DNA from: LLD-282 sp964395835 | GTDB lineage: Bacteria; Pseudomonadota; Gammaproteobacteria; Berkiellales; Berkiellaceae | NCBI GenBank assembly: GCA_964395835.1 | Contig: CAYNBJ010000002.1 | Span: 1 to 64,000, forward strand | Direction of reading: 5' to 3' | Length of the DNA: 64,000 bases | In this document: piece after piece, positions 45,201 through 52,623 of the stretch | How the letters are laid out: each line of letters starts with the position of its first letter | How positions within the stretch are numbered: the first letter of the stretch is position 1 | The notes under the pieces: model-generated | The model's database searches: none | Seen by the model: the letters and a program-made list of their open reading frames with translations, nothing else | What the model was told of the DNA's origin: nothing | Program-made: the position numbers and the translations under genes

Positions 45201-45758
45201 GGTCGCAACTATCAAGCGTTTTTTCCAATTTTTATTGAGCTTGGAATTCAGCGAAATTGTTTGTTTTTATTAAATATGTTCGTTGATTTTTATCCATATC
45301 ATAGCAACTTATGTGTTCTCAATAATTCTCTTTATCAGATAGTGGGCAAGATCGCTGATAATCCGCAGTATCGGGATTATATCGCAGTTTTGATTAAGAT
45401 TGCAGTACTGTATAATCATTCTGATTTCTTGTTGTGGCTAGCCGGTGTAAACAAGAACCTTGGTGATCTTTTGAATTCAGGTAAATGGGATAAATTTCAC
45501 TCTATGGCAGAATCTGATAGGAAAAAAATTTCAAGTGAAATATCTGAAGCGTACCGTTCTTTCCAAGCGGATTTACCGAAAACAATAATTTTTAACAATT
45601 CTTCTACTGCAGTTGATATCACTCATCATTCGACAGATTTAGTGTTTTCGAATCAAGGTGAAAAAAATTCAAAGAAAAAAAAGAAAAAAAATGATGCGCC
45701 CGTGCCGTATTACCCTGATCTTTTAGTTATGCAGGGAGTTTACCGCGGTATCAGATAA
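42291..45758 (+). CDS. Large ankyrin-repeat protein, candidate effector
   Basis: An 1155-residue protein. The first 600 residues are helical and unrecognised. From about 630 there are two related ankyrin blocks (about 635-745 and 860-965): each contains INM/VNM, then NTLV..LSV.YN(Q/R)K(E/Q)CL, GANLN and (D/E)LFKLL(L/V)DA. The C-terminus carries a run of six lysines (SKKKKKKN), like a nuclear localisation signal, and ends VMQGVYRGIR. AGAGGA about nine bases before the ATG supports the start. Ankyrin proteins of this size are common Dot/Icm effectors; delivery into host cells is inference. It is transcribed alone. Confidence 0.88.
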   Translation: MQNDSNIMALWSYQMTYSEMRRVLNFFEENQIALSPYHWRCISHSLKADRLTRVLAQSLSPLSQRQKSEQRKWIFDHSEHMNAQKSVQLHVHDEVFSDERSNNANYLRRKFPDLTELKNPEIIWDELINNVNNKEYDTFLICNEKARFLERQRQGILRFSIPFQGQKNIETVRKEMVAYLQDQKKNAKNFAKFYQDIFPRVMAEIELLSPDQKKDALNIIMNALDDSRIAYLDFKYESSCLKGLEERVLDALGVIFSSFLCGTQQLSALQSECLNQYVDCQSSSWYASAALYRYYCEANGYILSSEIQYEYADPKCMVQSAQEHYEIFMRWKREQEKDKTYDLKQRRQNLNSVYWALRRKFQPVLSRMMEKAQIDSYQDRQMTESELFDRWAANQGEWEQAFSAQMCFIAKSGRLLKQQEIELGLDKILGSREARQIWTLKKQESANIQAPLCEEDFILWMVQEKNLFYNMEYGRLILSLIRGGFKELEERAKDGEVFNKNAMCVIDPQETMRCFRADSFEKHYLSFPIPAVQTIFFVFKFLIKKKKNDYRTHPLNCSQAVLLDMFAEIDPYLYSKIKKDMLDRKQIMLFVCNMLLYIASILMKKFLHLVLERQFKKSIFLGVVELGYAQVLVQLLKKKNQYNLNEAHYREAVFIAIREGHVHCLSILIKNGQCDINMRELGTGNTLVILSVIYNQKECLDFLIQQGANLNLRNDYLDSPVLICLRDKRLDLFKLLLDARADITDMLSATPNRYHQAVADIFVSNHPMYVDFFPILMEIAIEHNCPDLFECLLRCISKIEGVWLCDDILSNKERVKAIAQKNSKFILLFTHVSLLYNHQTLLEMLIDFKDLIKNQIKREWVFQALKTGQTNCVITLIQKFEIDVNMCESSTNNTLVMLSVMYNRKQCLESLIAKGANLNCNNSANLTPVKFCMQHNHPELFKLLVDAGVKIDDILHVVDGRYSQSVSTVFGRNYQAFFPIFIELGIQRNCLFLLNMFVDFYPYHSNLCVLNNSLYQIVGKIADNPQYRDYIAVLIKIAVLYNHSDFLLWLAGVNKNLGDLLNSGKWDKFHSMAESDRKKISSEISEAYRSFQADLPKTIIFNNSSTAVDITHHSTDLVFSNQGEKNSKKKKKKNDAPVPYYPDLLVMQGVYRGIR

Positions 45759-46249
45759 TGATCATTCAAGAGCGGAAAAAAACAATCTTAAAATAATATG
45801 AGTGTTATATCGCTCTTGATAGTCTTGATGTGGATTGTAGGGCCCCTTGTGCTTTTTATCGATTTTTGAATTGAAATTGAAAGGGCCTGCTTTCCGAAAC
45901 ATGCTATTGAGAATAAAAGTCATAGAAAACGATTCAACAATCTTCCCTGTGAAGAAATATGAAAAAGAGTGCTTTTAACCCTTGCTGTTCATAGCGAGAA
46001 GCATTTAAGGTCTCTGAACGATAGAGAGAGTCTCGAAATTTGAGTGCTGTTACACCAAGAGTGAGTCGATTATTCAATTCAATCCTGCTGGTTTCTGTTA
46101 AAAGAATGATTTCTCGCTGTGAGAGGAAAATTCATTGTGCACAATATGGATGTGCCTGTTCTCTCTGAGATACAAAAAAAATAAAAAACTAGCAAGAATC
46201 GTAAAAATTTTTTATCATACAACAGAGCTTACTTTATTTTTTATTCCAT
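45759..46249. other. Intergenic region after the ankyrin gene
   Basis: About 490 bases with no gene I can support and no clear terminator. Short GA-rich and CT-rich patches (for example near 46020-46035) are the only structure seen. Confidence 0.45.
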
Positions 46250-46786
46250 ATGTCTTCTACATTGTCTTTTATTCTCAGTGCGAAGGCTGCTGATTTTCGA
46301 CTTCCCGCTCTCACTGAGCTGTTATGTGATTATGAACTGTCTTGTTCGCAATTACACATTTCGACAGAAGATCGATACATTATTTGTCATGCTACAGTTC
46401 AAGGATCGTGGGATAAGATTGCTCGAGCTGAAATTGCACTTAATTTATACGCACAAGATCATGCTTTTTCACTAGAGCTATGGCGTCCTACACAACAGTC
46501 TCATATTGAGGGCATGCCTTATGTTTTAGAGGCTTCTTTTGTTGAGGATTCTGGGCAAACTTTGTCGTATTTGTCTTATTTATTTCAAGACTTGGGCATT
46601 TCTTTACAAAAAATGCAGTACGTTGTCGAGTGGCTCGATCCTACAGTTTGTTCGAAGGGAATTGCACGCATTCAATGTCGCCTTGTTTTGCCATTTCATT
46701 TGAATATTCATACCGTACGAGAGCGCTTTTACTCTCTTTGCGAGTCTTTAAATGTTGATGGCTCTTTGGAATTGCATCAATACTGA
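46250..46786 (+). CDS. GcvR-like ACT-domain regulator
   Basis: A 178-residue protein with two ACT-like halves (about 6-80 and 88-175). The stretch VQGSWDKIARAEIALNLYAQ fits the GcvR family (glycine cleavage system transcriptional repressor), where a GSW..I..lE pattern closes the first ACT domain; YVLEASFVEDSGQTLSYLSYLFQDLGI opens the second. GcvR senses glycine and acts through GcvA, which is not in the window; such proteins can also be stand-alone amino acid sensors. Confidence 0.7.
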   Translation: MSSTLSFILSAKAADFRLPALTELLCDYELSCSQLHISTEDRYIICHATVQGSWDKIARAEIALNLYAQDHAFSLELWRPTQQSHIEGMPYVLEASFVEDSGQTLSYLSYLFQDLGISLQKMQYVVEWLDPTVCSKGIARIQCRLVLPFHLNIHTVRERFYSLCESLNVDGSLELHQY

Positions 46787-47198
46787 GCTCTTAGTCAATT
46801 TAAGAGCGAAGTTTGCTGTGCCACTGCTGTGTTTAGGCGCTGTTTCCCATCAGCTGTATAATATTTATTTTGATTTAATTCTAACACGTTATTATCTTTT
46901 GGCGCATGTTCATCAAAAGCCGTATCGTATTTGTGGTGTTTCTCAAGACTCATTTCAGCAAAAAATAAAAGTTTTTATTTTCGATCAAGAGGAAGAGTCT
47001 ATATATTTGCCTCCGTTTTTTCGTATGGAGGCCAAATCTCTTGAAGATAGTGCTTGCTTTGTGTTACATGCACATTCAGATGGAATGATGCCAGGCTCAG
47101 TAAGGATTTTGAGTCCCTATGGACAAACAAATTGGTCTTTGTCTTACGGTGGTTTTCTACGGATGCAGACTATTCCTGCTCAACGAGAGAGTCCTTGA
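46752..47198 (+). CDS. Hypothetical protein overlapping gcvR-like and hemH
   Basis: A 148-residue protein of unknown function that starts inside the last 35 bases of the gcvR-like gene and overlaps the minus-strand hemH end by 29 bases. The N-terminal half is hydrophobic (KFAVPLLCLGAVSHQLYNIYF, then LILTRYYLLAHV); the second half is mixed and beta-like. It is the only long frame across this gap, which supports it; no motif is recognised. Confidence 0.5.
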   Translation: MLMALWNCINTELLVNLRAKFAVPLLCLGAVSHQLYNIYFDLILTRYYLLAHVHQKPYRICGVSQDSFQQKIKVFIFDQEEESIYLPPFFRMEAKSLEDSACFVLHAHSDGMMPGSVRILSPYGQTNWSLSYGGFLRMQTIPAQRESP

Positions 47199-48240
47199 TT
47201 TCCAAAAAATCATGAAGATTACGATGAATGTTCTCTGCCCACAGACTCAGAACTGATTGCCAAAAAGCAGAATCATTTAATGATTGAATCAAGATTAATG
47301 ATCTTCCATTTGCACACCAATCATGAGCAAAGCGCTCTCCCAGTTCTTCGATTGTTTCTAAACAATCAACAGTGAATGAAGGCGATACTAAAGTCATAGA
47401 TTGGATTCCCTGGTCAATCCAGTGTTTTTTGCGCTCCTCTAGGTCGGGATTGATCCATTCTGCTGAGCCTAGTCGCGATTGAAAAACAACTTCGTAGGGA
47501 GTGTGAATATCAAGAGCAGCAATAATGGCTTGTGCTGTTTGGTGACATTGAGCTTTATAGCATCTTTCAATATGAGGATTGCACGTTGAGGGGCATGCGG
47601 TTTTTTGACATTGTTTTGCGAAAGCGCAACCAGATTTTTGTAAGTGTCTCAGTGGTAAACCATGAAAAGAAAAAACAAAAAGATCGCTTTTATCCCATTT
47701 TTCTGTTGATCGAATGCGCTCACAGATCGCATAAATAAAACCCTTATCTTTATAAAAGCTGCGCTTAATCACTAAATCGGGATAATCCCATCTTGTGCTG
47801 AGCACTTTAAAAAATGCATGAATTGAGGCACTACTTGAAGATGCGGCATATTGTGGAAATTGAGGAAAGACAACAATTTTTGAAACATTTTCTTTTTGAA
47901 AGTGATCGAGTGCACGTGTAATAGACTCGTGTTCATATGTATATGCTAATTTTATAGGGATATGCGGGTTTTTTTCTTGAAGACCAAGAATGAATTTTTC
48001 GCTGCTGACTGATAAGGGCGAGCCTTTTGGGTTCCAAATAGATTGATAGGCTTTTTGAATACGAAATATTCTTAAAGGAATGATAATCAAATTCACAAGT
48101 GGCCATCGAATCCATAGGGGAAGATCGATCACTCGCCGATCGTTTAAAAAACGGTGTAAAAATGTAAAAATAGATAAAAGAGAAAAGGTTCTCGGAGTGC
48201 CGAGTTGTAGAAATAAAAAGCCTATCTGAGATGGAGCCAC
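47170..48240 (-). CDS. hemH: Ferrochelatase of the cysteine-rich (Fe-S) type
   Basis: A 356-residue enzyme inserting iron into protoporphyrin IX. Conserved parts: GFLFLQLGTPRT, metal-site His in FSFHGLPLRH, VVFQSRLGSAEWI and DCLETIEELGE. After the His motif comes an insertion with six Cys in 23 residues (AKQCQKTACPSTCNPHIERCYKAQC plus one Cys before it, written in parts: C.....C....C...C......C....C). Some bacterial ferrochelatases carry a 2Fe-2S cluster in such an internal segment. The GTG start at 48240 is backed by AAGGAG eight bases upstream, which lies inside a possible regulatory stem. Confidence 0.93.
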   Translation of the reverse strand: MAPSQIGFLFLQLGTPRTFSLLSIFTFLHRFLNDRRVIDLPLWIRWPLVNLIIIPLRIFRIQKAYQSIWNPKGSPLSVSSEKFILGLQEKNPHIPIKLAYTYEHESITRALDHFQKENVSKIVVFPQFPQYAASSSSASIHAFFKVLSTRWDYPDLVIKRSFYKDKGFIYAICERIRSTEKWDKSDLFVFSFHGLPLRHLQKSGCAFAKQCQKTACPSTCNPHIERCYKAQCHQTAQAIIAALDIHTPYEVVFQSRLGSAEWINPDLEERKKHWIDQGIQSMTLVSPSFTVDCLETIEELGERFAHDWCANGRSLILIQSLNDSAFWQSVLSLWAENIHRNLHDFLEIKDSLVEQE

Positions 48241-48243
48241 CGC

Positions 48244-48323
48244 AGCTTCTCCTTTGCATGAATGAAAGAGTATTTTATCTAAATCACCTTACAAAGGAGA
48301 AGCTCAGTAAGATTACTGAGCTT
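48244..48323 (-). promoter_or_regulatory. hemH leader with sequestered ribosome binding site
   Basis: AGCTTCTCCTTTG (48244-48256, plus strand) and CAAAGGAGAAGCT (48292-48304) are perfect 13-base inverted repeats 35 bases apart. In the hemH mRNA the proximal arm contains the AAAGGAG binding site and would be paired. The distal arm also overlaps a second perfect hairpin, AAGCTCAGTAA (48300-48310) / TTACTGAGCTT (48313-48323), at the MFS stop codon. The two structures compete for five bases, a layout typical of a switch. No known riboswitch aptamer is recognised. Confidence 0.6.
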
Positions 48324-49572
48324 TAGAAAGATTAATTTCTTTTGTCAGGGCGGCAAGAATGTATCCTAATCCGGTGCAAATCACAATAGCACTACCAAAA
48401 ATGATTTGATAATCATGGGCAGTGTAAAAAATCGCTCCTTCTTTCATAGTTGCATGTCCGTAAATTTCTAGAATGCGGGGTAATATGCCACCTAAAATTG
48501 AGCCTATTAAAATCGTTGCCATATTAGCAATCGCGATAGAGACACTTGCATTTTCTTTGCCATGCATTTCTGCTGCAATCGAATAACAACCTACGATGCC
48601 AGTATTTGTAATTCCAAACAAAAACAAACAAACGCAAAGCGCGCTATATGAAAGTGGGATGAATATTCCGATTGATGTTGTGATTAAGCCTGCAAGAGCG
48701 GAAAATCTCATAATTGTTGTGCGTCCATACCGATCGGCAATACTCCCAGCGATAGGACCCCCAATTGTCCATGCAACAAAAATCATGGAAATTGCAAAGG
48801 CAATTTCTTCTCTTGATAATCCATGCACGCTTGTTAACAAAGCGGGGCCCAGACCGCCTTCAGTCAGTACCATGAGTGGAAAATATACAAACCCTGCATA
48901 TAAGGCATTTGTCCAAGTTTGGCACGATCTGTAAATGTTTTTGGATTCTTTGGGTGGCTGTGTATTTGTGCCATTGCTAGAGAGCTGAGCTGCTGACAAA
49001 GCATCGTCTTTTTTGGATGGGACAAAAAACAACACAATAAAAGAAAGCCCGGCTAAACCGATCGCAGAGACTTGTATAATTGTTCTCCAAGAATGATGAT
49101 TTAAAGCCTGAGTGATAGCATTTGTGCCCAAAAAGCCAGCACACATTCCAATAGATTGCGTCATTCCGACCAAAAAGGATGAGTACTGGGGAATATTTTT
49201 TGACGCGTAAGTTGTTGCGGAAACAAAACCAAACGATCCAAAAAAAGCATAGGCGAGAAAAAATATTAGAGCTTGAAGATAATTTTGGCTATAACTAATG
49301 CCTAAAGCCATGAGTGCACATCCTAAAGAGGCAAAACTTACAACAAAACGAGTTGGATACATTTTGATCAGATACCCTACTGGCAGCTGAGAAAATGTAT
49401 ATGTTAAAAAATACAAGCTGGATATTAATCCTATGCCAGAAATGGATGTAGAGAAATCTCTCATAAATTCAATGCTCATAAGAGATGGGGAAATGCGAAC
49501 AAAATAGTGAGCAAAGAAGAATAGCGCTAGTAAAAACCACGCAAAAATCTGTTTTTGAAATCCTGATGTCAT
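48313..49572 (-). CDS. MFS transporter
   Basis: A 419-residue 12-span major facilitator. The loop 2-3 signature is weak (GYLIKMYPTR); the second-half motif GGPIAGSIADRYGRTTIMR is clear. The central loop (about 190-215) is hydrophilic. Legionella relatives use such carriers for amino acids and other nutrients from the host, but the substrate cannot be told. It lies 72 bases upstream of hemH on the same strand, so they are probably co-transcribed. Confidence 0.88.
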   Translation of the reverse strand: MTSGFQKQIFAWFLLALFFFAHYFVRISPSLMSIEFMRDFSTSISGIGLISSLYFLTYTFSQLPVGYLIKMYPTRFVVSFASLGCALMALGISYSQNYLQALIFFLAYAFFGSFGFVSATTYASKNIPQYSSFLVGMTQSIGMCAGFLGTNAITQALNHHSWRTIIQVSAIGLAGLSFIVLFFVPSKKDDALSAAQLSSNGTNTQPPKESKNIYRSCQTWTNALYAGFVYFPLMVLTEGGLGPALLTSVHGLSREEIAFAISMIFVAWTIGGPIAGSIADRYGRTTIMRFSALAGLITTSIGIFIPLSYSALCVCLFLFGITNTGIVGCYSIAAEMHGKENASVSIAIANMATILIGSILGGILPRILEIYGHATMKEGAIFYTAHDYQIIFGSAIVICTGLGYILAALTKEINLSKAQ

Positions 49573-49841
49573 AAATAATGATTTCTTATTTGAAAAATTG
49601 TTTTTTTATTATAACAACAAACAGTAATGATATAAAACAATGGCCTTATTCAGTTGGATCTGTTTTTTGATTTTAGGTGGTTTGTTTTTTTAGAATTTTA
49701 AAAATGCATTTATATAATTCAGTTATTCATTCTGTATTCATCTATACTGACCTCATCATCCGATCAATAGCTTGTATGAAACAGTGCATCATCTGATCAA
49801 GAAATAGACATTGTCATTTGTTATTATCAAGAGGGAAGGCT

Positions 49842-50786
49842 ATGTATTATTGTGTTTTTAATCAAAAAATTGTAAAAAAATCCTTTTTAGATTTTGCAGA
49901 GAAAGATTTTTTAATTTGGAATGATTTGTTTGAATCATTCGACCAGGAGCATCAAAAATCGCAAAATCTCTTTGAATACCATCTTCCTTCTTTTGAAAAA
50001 ATTAATGAAATTGAAACATCGAGTAGATTTTATGTTGAGAATTCAGCAATTTATATGACAGCTGCTTTGTTGGAAAATTCTCAAACAGATCATCCACAGC
50101 TTTCGAATGTCATGTTTATTTTAAATGGTTCTTGTTTAGTGACGATTCGTAAAGCTGCTTTAGAATCCTTTCGTCTTGTAGAGAGTAAAATTTTAAATTG
50201 CCAAATAGGACATTCTGTAAATGGGGTAGATGTTTTTTTCGATTTAATTCATACAATTATTGATCGGTTGGCAGATGTGCTTGAAGACCTCGAAAAGCAG
50301 CTTGAGAATTTGTCGATGAGTGTGTTTGAAAAACAAAATCATAGTAGTTTGCGAATCTCATTAACACTGATTGGAAAAAAGGCTATTCGCCTTTCTAAAA
50401 TCAATGAAAGCTTGCTATCGCTTCTCAGATTGGTTATGTTTGCTCAGCAAACACTTGAGAAAAAAGATTATTTTTCGAAATTTCATCGTTTTTCAAAAGA
50501 TTTGACGTCTCTGCAAGAATACAGCTCCTCTTTATCACAGAAAATTGATTTGCTTCTTAATACAACGCTGGGATTGATTAACATTGAGCAAAATCATACA
50601 ATCAAAATTCTTTCCGTAGGCGCTTTGTTTTTCATGCCACCAACATTAGTTGCTTCAATTTACGGGATGAATTTTAAATTTATGCCTGAGCTTGATTGGG
50701 TCTATGGATACCCTTTAGCTCTTATTATGATGTTTCTTTCGTCTTTTTTTGCTATTTACTACGCTAAGAGAAAAGGATGGTTTTAG
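49842..50786 (+). CDS. CorA-family divalent cation transporter
   Basis: A 314-residue Mg2+/Co2+-type channel protein. The soluble N-terminal domain is followed by a long helix (about 120-245) and two C-terminal spans, with the signature YGMNF after the first and a short basic C-terminus (AKRKGWF). I chose ATG 49842, just after GAGGGAAGG; the longer frame starts within this signal. Divergent from the MFS gene. Confidence 0.92.
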   Translation: MYYCVFNQKIVKKSFLDFAEKDFLIWNDLFESFDQEHQKSQNLFEYHLPSFEKINEIETSSRFYVENSAIYMTAALLENSQTDHPQLSNVMFILNGSCLVTIRKAALESFRLVESKILNCQIGHSVNGVDVFFDLIHTIIDRLADVLEDLEKQLENLSMSVFEKQNHSSLRISLTLIGKKAIRLSKINESLLSLLRLVMFAQQTLEKKDYFSKFHRFSKDLTSLQEYSSSLSQKIDLLLNTTLGLINIEQNHTIKILSVGALFFMPPTLVASIYGMNFKFMPELDWVYGYPLALIMMFLSSFFAIYYAKRKGWF

Positions 50787-50791
50787 TATTT

Positions 50792-50821
50792 TTGCTCTGA
50801 AGTGACTTTTCATTGTACAAT
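50792..50821 (+). promoter_or_regulatory. Probable rnt promoter
   Basis: TTGCTC (50792-50797), an 18-base spacer, TACAAT (50816-50821). A start near 50828 rules out the TTG at 50813 as the start codon of rnt. Confidence 0.5.
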
Positions 50822-50857
50822 AACAAAGATTTTACGCTCAATTTGTTCGATTTTTCC

Positions 50858-51475
50858 ATGCGCACCTTTTCCCATCACTTTTTTGGCCCATACTTACCTA
50901 TTGTTATCGACTGTGAAACATCAGGAGTTAATCCGCTGGAACATGCAATTTTAGAAATTGCATATGTTTTGTTAGTCAGGGAAGACGATAAATTACATGC
51001 CGGAAAAAGTGAAAATTACCACGTAGTTCCTTTTGAAGGAGCACATTTCGATCCTGTAGCAATGCAAATTCATCAGATCGATTACACGCATCCTTTTCGT
51101 TTTGCAGTCAGTGAAAAAGAGGCGTTGCTCGCTTTAAATGATGTTGTACACAAAGAGCTCAAAAAAAGCCCCTATAAACGTGCTATCTTAGTCGGGCATA
51201 ATGCATGGTTTGATCTGAGCTTTCTCAATGCAGCTTATACACGCCAAAACATCGCGTCACCCTTTCATAAATTTACCTCTTTAGATACAGCCACCTTAGG
51301 GGCTTTTTTCTTAAAAGAAACCGTTTTGGCGAAAGCTTTAGCCAAGACACAAATCGGTTATCATGCACTGGATGCTCATAGCGCTTTGTATGATGCAGAA
51401 AAGACAGCCCATCTTTTTTGTTATTACTGGAATAAGTCTACTGGACTACGGAAAAAGGATCCCACTTACTCTTAA
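50858..51475 (+). CDS. rnt: Ribonuclease T
   Basis: A 205-residue DEDDh exonuclease trimming tRNA and other RNA 3' ends. Exo I: VIDCETSG; Exo II: GHNAWFDLSFL; Exo III: HSALYDAEKTA with its His and Asp; the four acidic residues are all present. The start at ATG 50858 fits the promoter and the family N-terminus; no clear ribosome binding site. Because the tRNA genes here lack an encoded CCA, end trimming before CCA addition may matter. Confidence 0.94.
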   Translation: MRTFSHHFFGPYLPIVIDCETSGVNPLEHAILEIAYVLLVREDDKLHAGKSENYHVVPFEGAHFDPVAMQIHQIDYTHPFRFAVSEKEALLALNDVVHKELKKSPYKRAILVGHNAWFDLSFLNAAYTRQNIASPFHKFTSLDTATLGAFFLKETVLAKALAKTQIGYHALDAHSALYDAEKTAHLFCYYWNKSTGLRKKDPTYS

Positions 51476-51525
51476 ACATCGTTTTTTGACTGTTTTAGAG
51501 GGCATCTGTCTTTTATAAGATTGGC

Positions 51526-51531
51526 TATAAT
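51526..51531 (+). promoter_or_regulatory. -10 box ahead of the terC gene
   Basis: A perfect TATAAT 33 bases before the ATG at 51565; the -35 is not clear. The short leader leaves no room for a yybP-ykoY manganese riboswitch, common ahead of such genes. Confidence 0.4.
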
Positions 51532-51564
51532 CAAAATATTGAAGATAGATACCGAGCTTTGTAC

Positions 51565-52497
51565 ATGTTTTTTGAATGGCTGATATTTATTGCTTTGGTG
51601 CTCTCGCTGTTGGCTTTCGATCTGGGGTTCTTGCATAAAAACCAGACTGAAATTTCTTTTTCTGAAAGTTTATGGATGAGTTTTTTCTATGTGGTAATCG
51701 CGATTTTTTTCGGGGTTTTTATTTTATATCAAAAAAATATGGATAGTTTTGCGCAGTATATGACTGCCTTTTTAGTGGAAAAAACACTCGCTCTTGATAA
51801 CATTTTTCTGATTTCTTTGATTTTCACCCATCTTTCTATTCCCAGACAGTATCAATATCGAGTCCTTTTTTACGGAATTCTAGGGGTCATCGTTTTACGA
51901 GCTCTTATGATTGGTTTAGGTGCTCAGATTGTTATGCATTTTTCATGGGTGCTTTATGTGTTTTCAGTGATTATGATTTTAACAGGCGTGAAAATGCTTG
52001 TTTTTAGCCATAAAGTGAGGAGTATTGAAAACAATATGCTTTTAATCTGGATGAGTAAAAACTTAAATATGACAAAAGAAATCAAAAGTGAATGCTTTTA
52101 TATTTATCAAAAAAATCCTATTTCCGGAAAAACCAATCGGGTTTTTACGCCACTGTTTTTTGCTTTAGTGCTTATAGAATGTGTTGATTTGATTTTTGCA
52201 GTTGATAGTATTCCCGCAGTTTTTGCTATTACGGCAGATCCATATATCGTATACACTTCAAATATATTTGCGATTTTGGGACTGAGAGCATTATTTTTTG
52301 CGATTTCTGCTTTAATTCATCACTTTATTTATCTCAAGCATGCACTGGCATTGATCTTAATCTTCATTGGATCAAAGATTTTTATTGCAGATGCTTTGCA
52401 AATCGATAAGTTTCCCCCCATGATTTCTTTATGTGTGACCTGTGGATTGCTCGTTCTAGGTGTTCTGGCATCTTATTGGAAATCAAAAAGAATTTGA
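51565..52497 (+). CDS. TerC-family membrane protein (Alx-like)
   Basis: A 310-residue protein with about nine membrane spans. The two inverted acidic motifs of TerC/Alx are seen: EKTLALDNIFLI near residue 75 and VLIECVDLIFAVDSIPAVFAIT near residue 212. Alx-type members export manganese or protect against metal and alkaline stress; the same is likely here. The soluble loop at about 150-195 is typical. A TTG two codons earlier is also possible as start. Confidence 0.9.
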   Translation: MFFEWLIFIALVLSLLAFDLGFLHKNQTEISFSESLWMSFFYVVIAIFFGVFILYQKNMDSFAQYMTAFLVEKTLALDNIFLISLIFTHLSIPRQYQYRVLFYGILGVIVLRALMIGLGAQIVMHFSWVLYVFSVIMILTGVKMLVFSHKVRSIENNMLLIWMSKNLNMTKEIKSECFYIYQKNPISGKTNRVFTPLFFALVLIECVDLIFAVDSIPAVFAITADPYIVYTSNIFAILGLRALFFAISALIHHFIYLKHALALILIFIGSKIFIADALQIDKFPPMISLCVTCGLLVLGVLASYWKSKRI

Positions 52498-52623
52498 AAA
52501 AAAATTTCTTTTGTTTTGCAATGCAATGTTTCAAGTTTGATTTTTATTCTGAATAAGAATTTTTTGTCAAAACAATACAGTTGGTGTAGGGTATTTGTAT
52601 TGGTTGTTGAATTTATATAGCCC

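Noticed and set aside
47933..48259. A 108-codon frame starting at ATG 48259 ahead of hemH
   Set aside because: It overlaps the well-supported hemH in another frame and its product looks random; the AAGGAG signal fits the hemH GTG.
51480..51564. Manganese (yybP-ykoY) riboswitch ahead of terC
   Set aside because: The leader from the TATAAT is too short and shows no matching structure.
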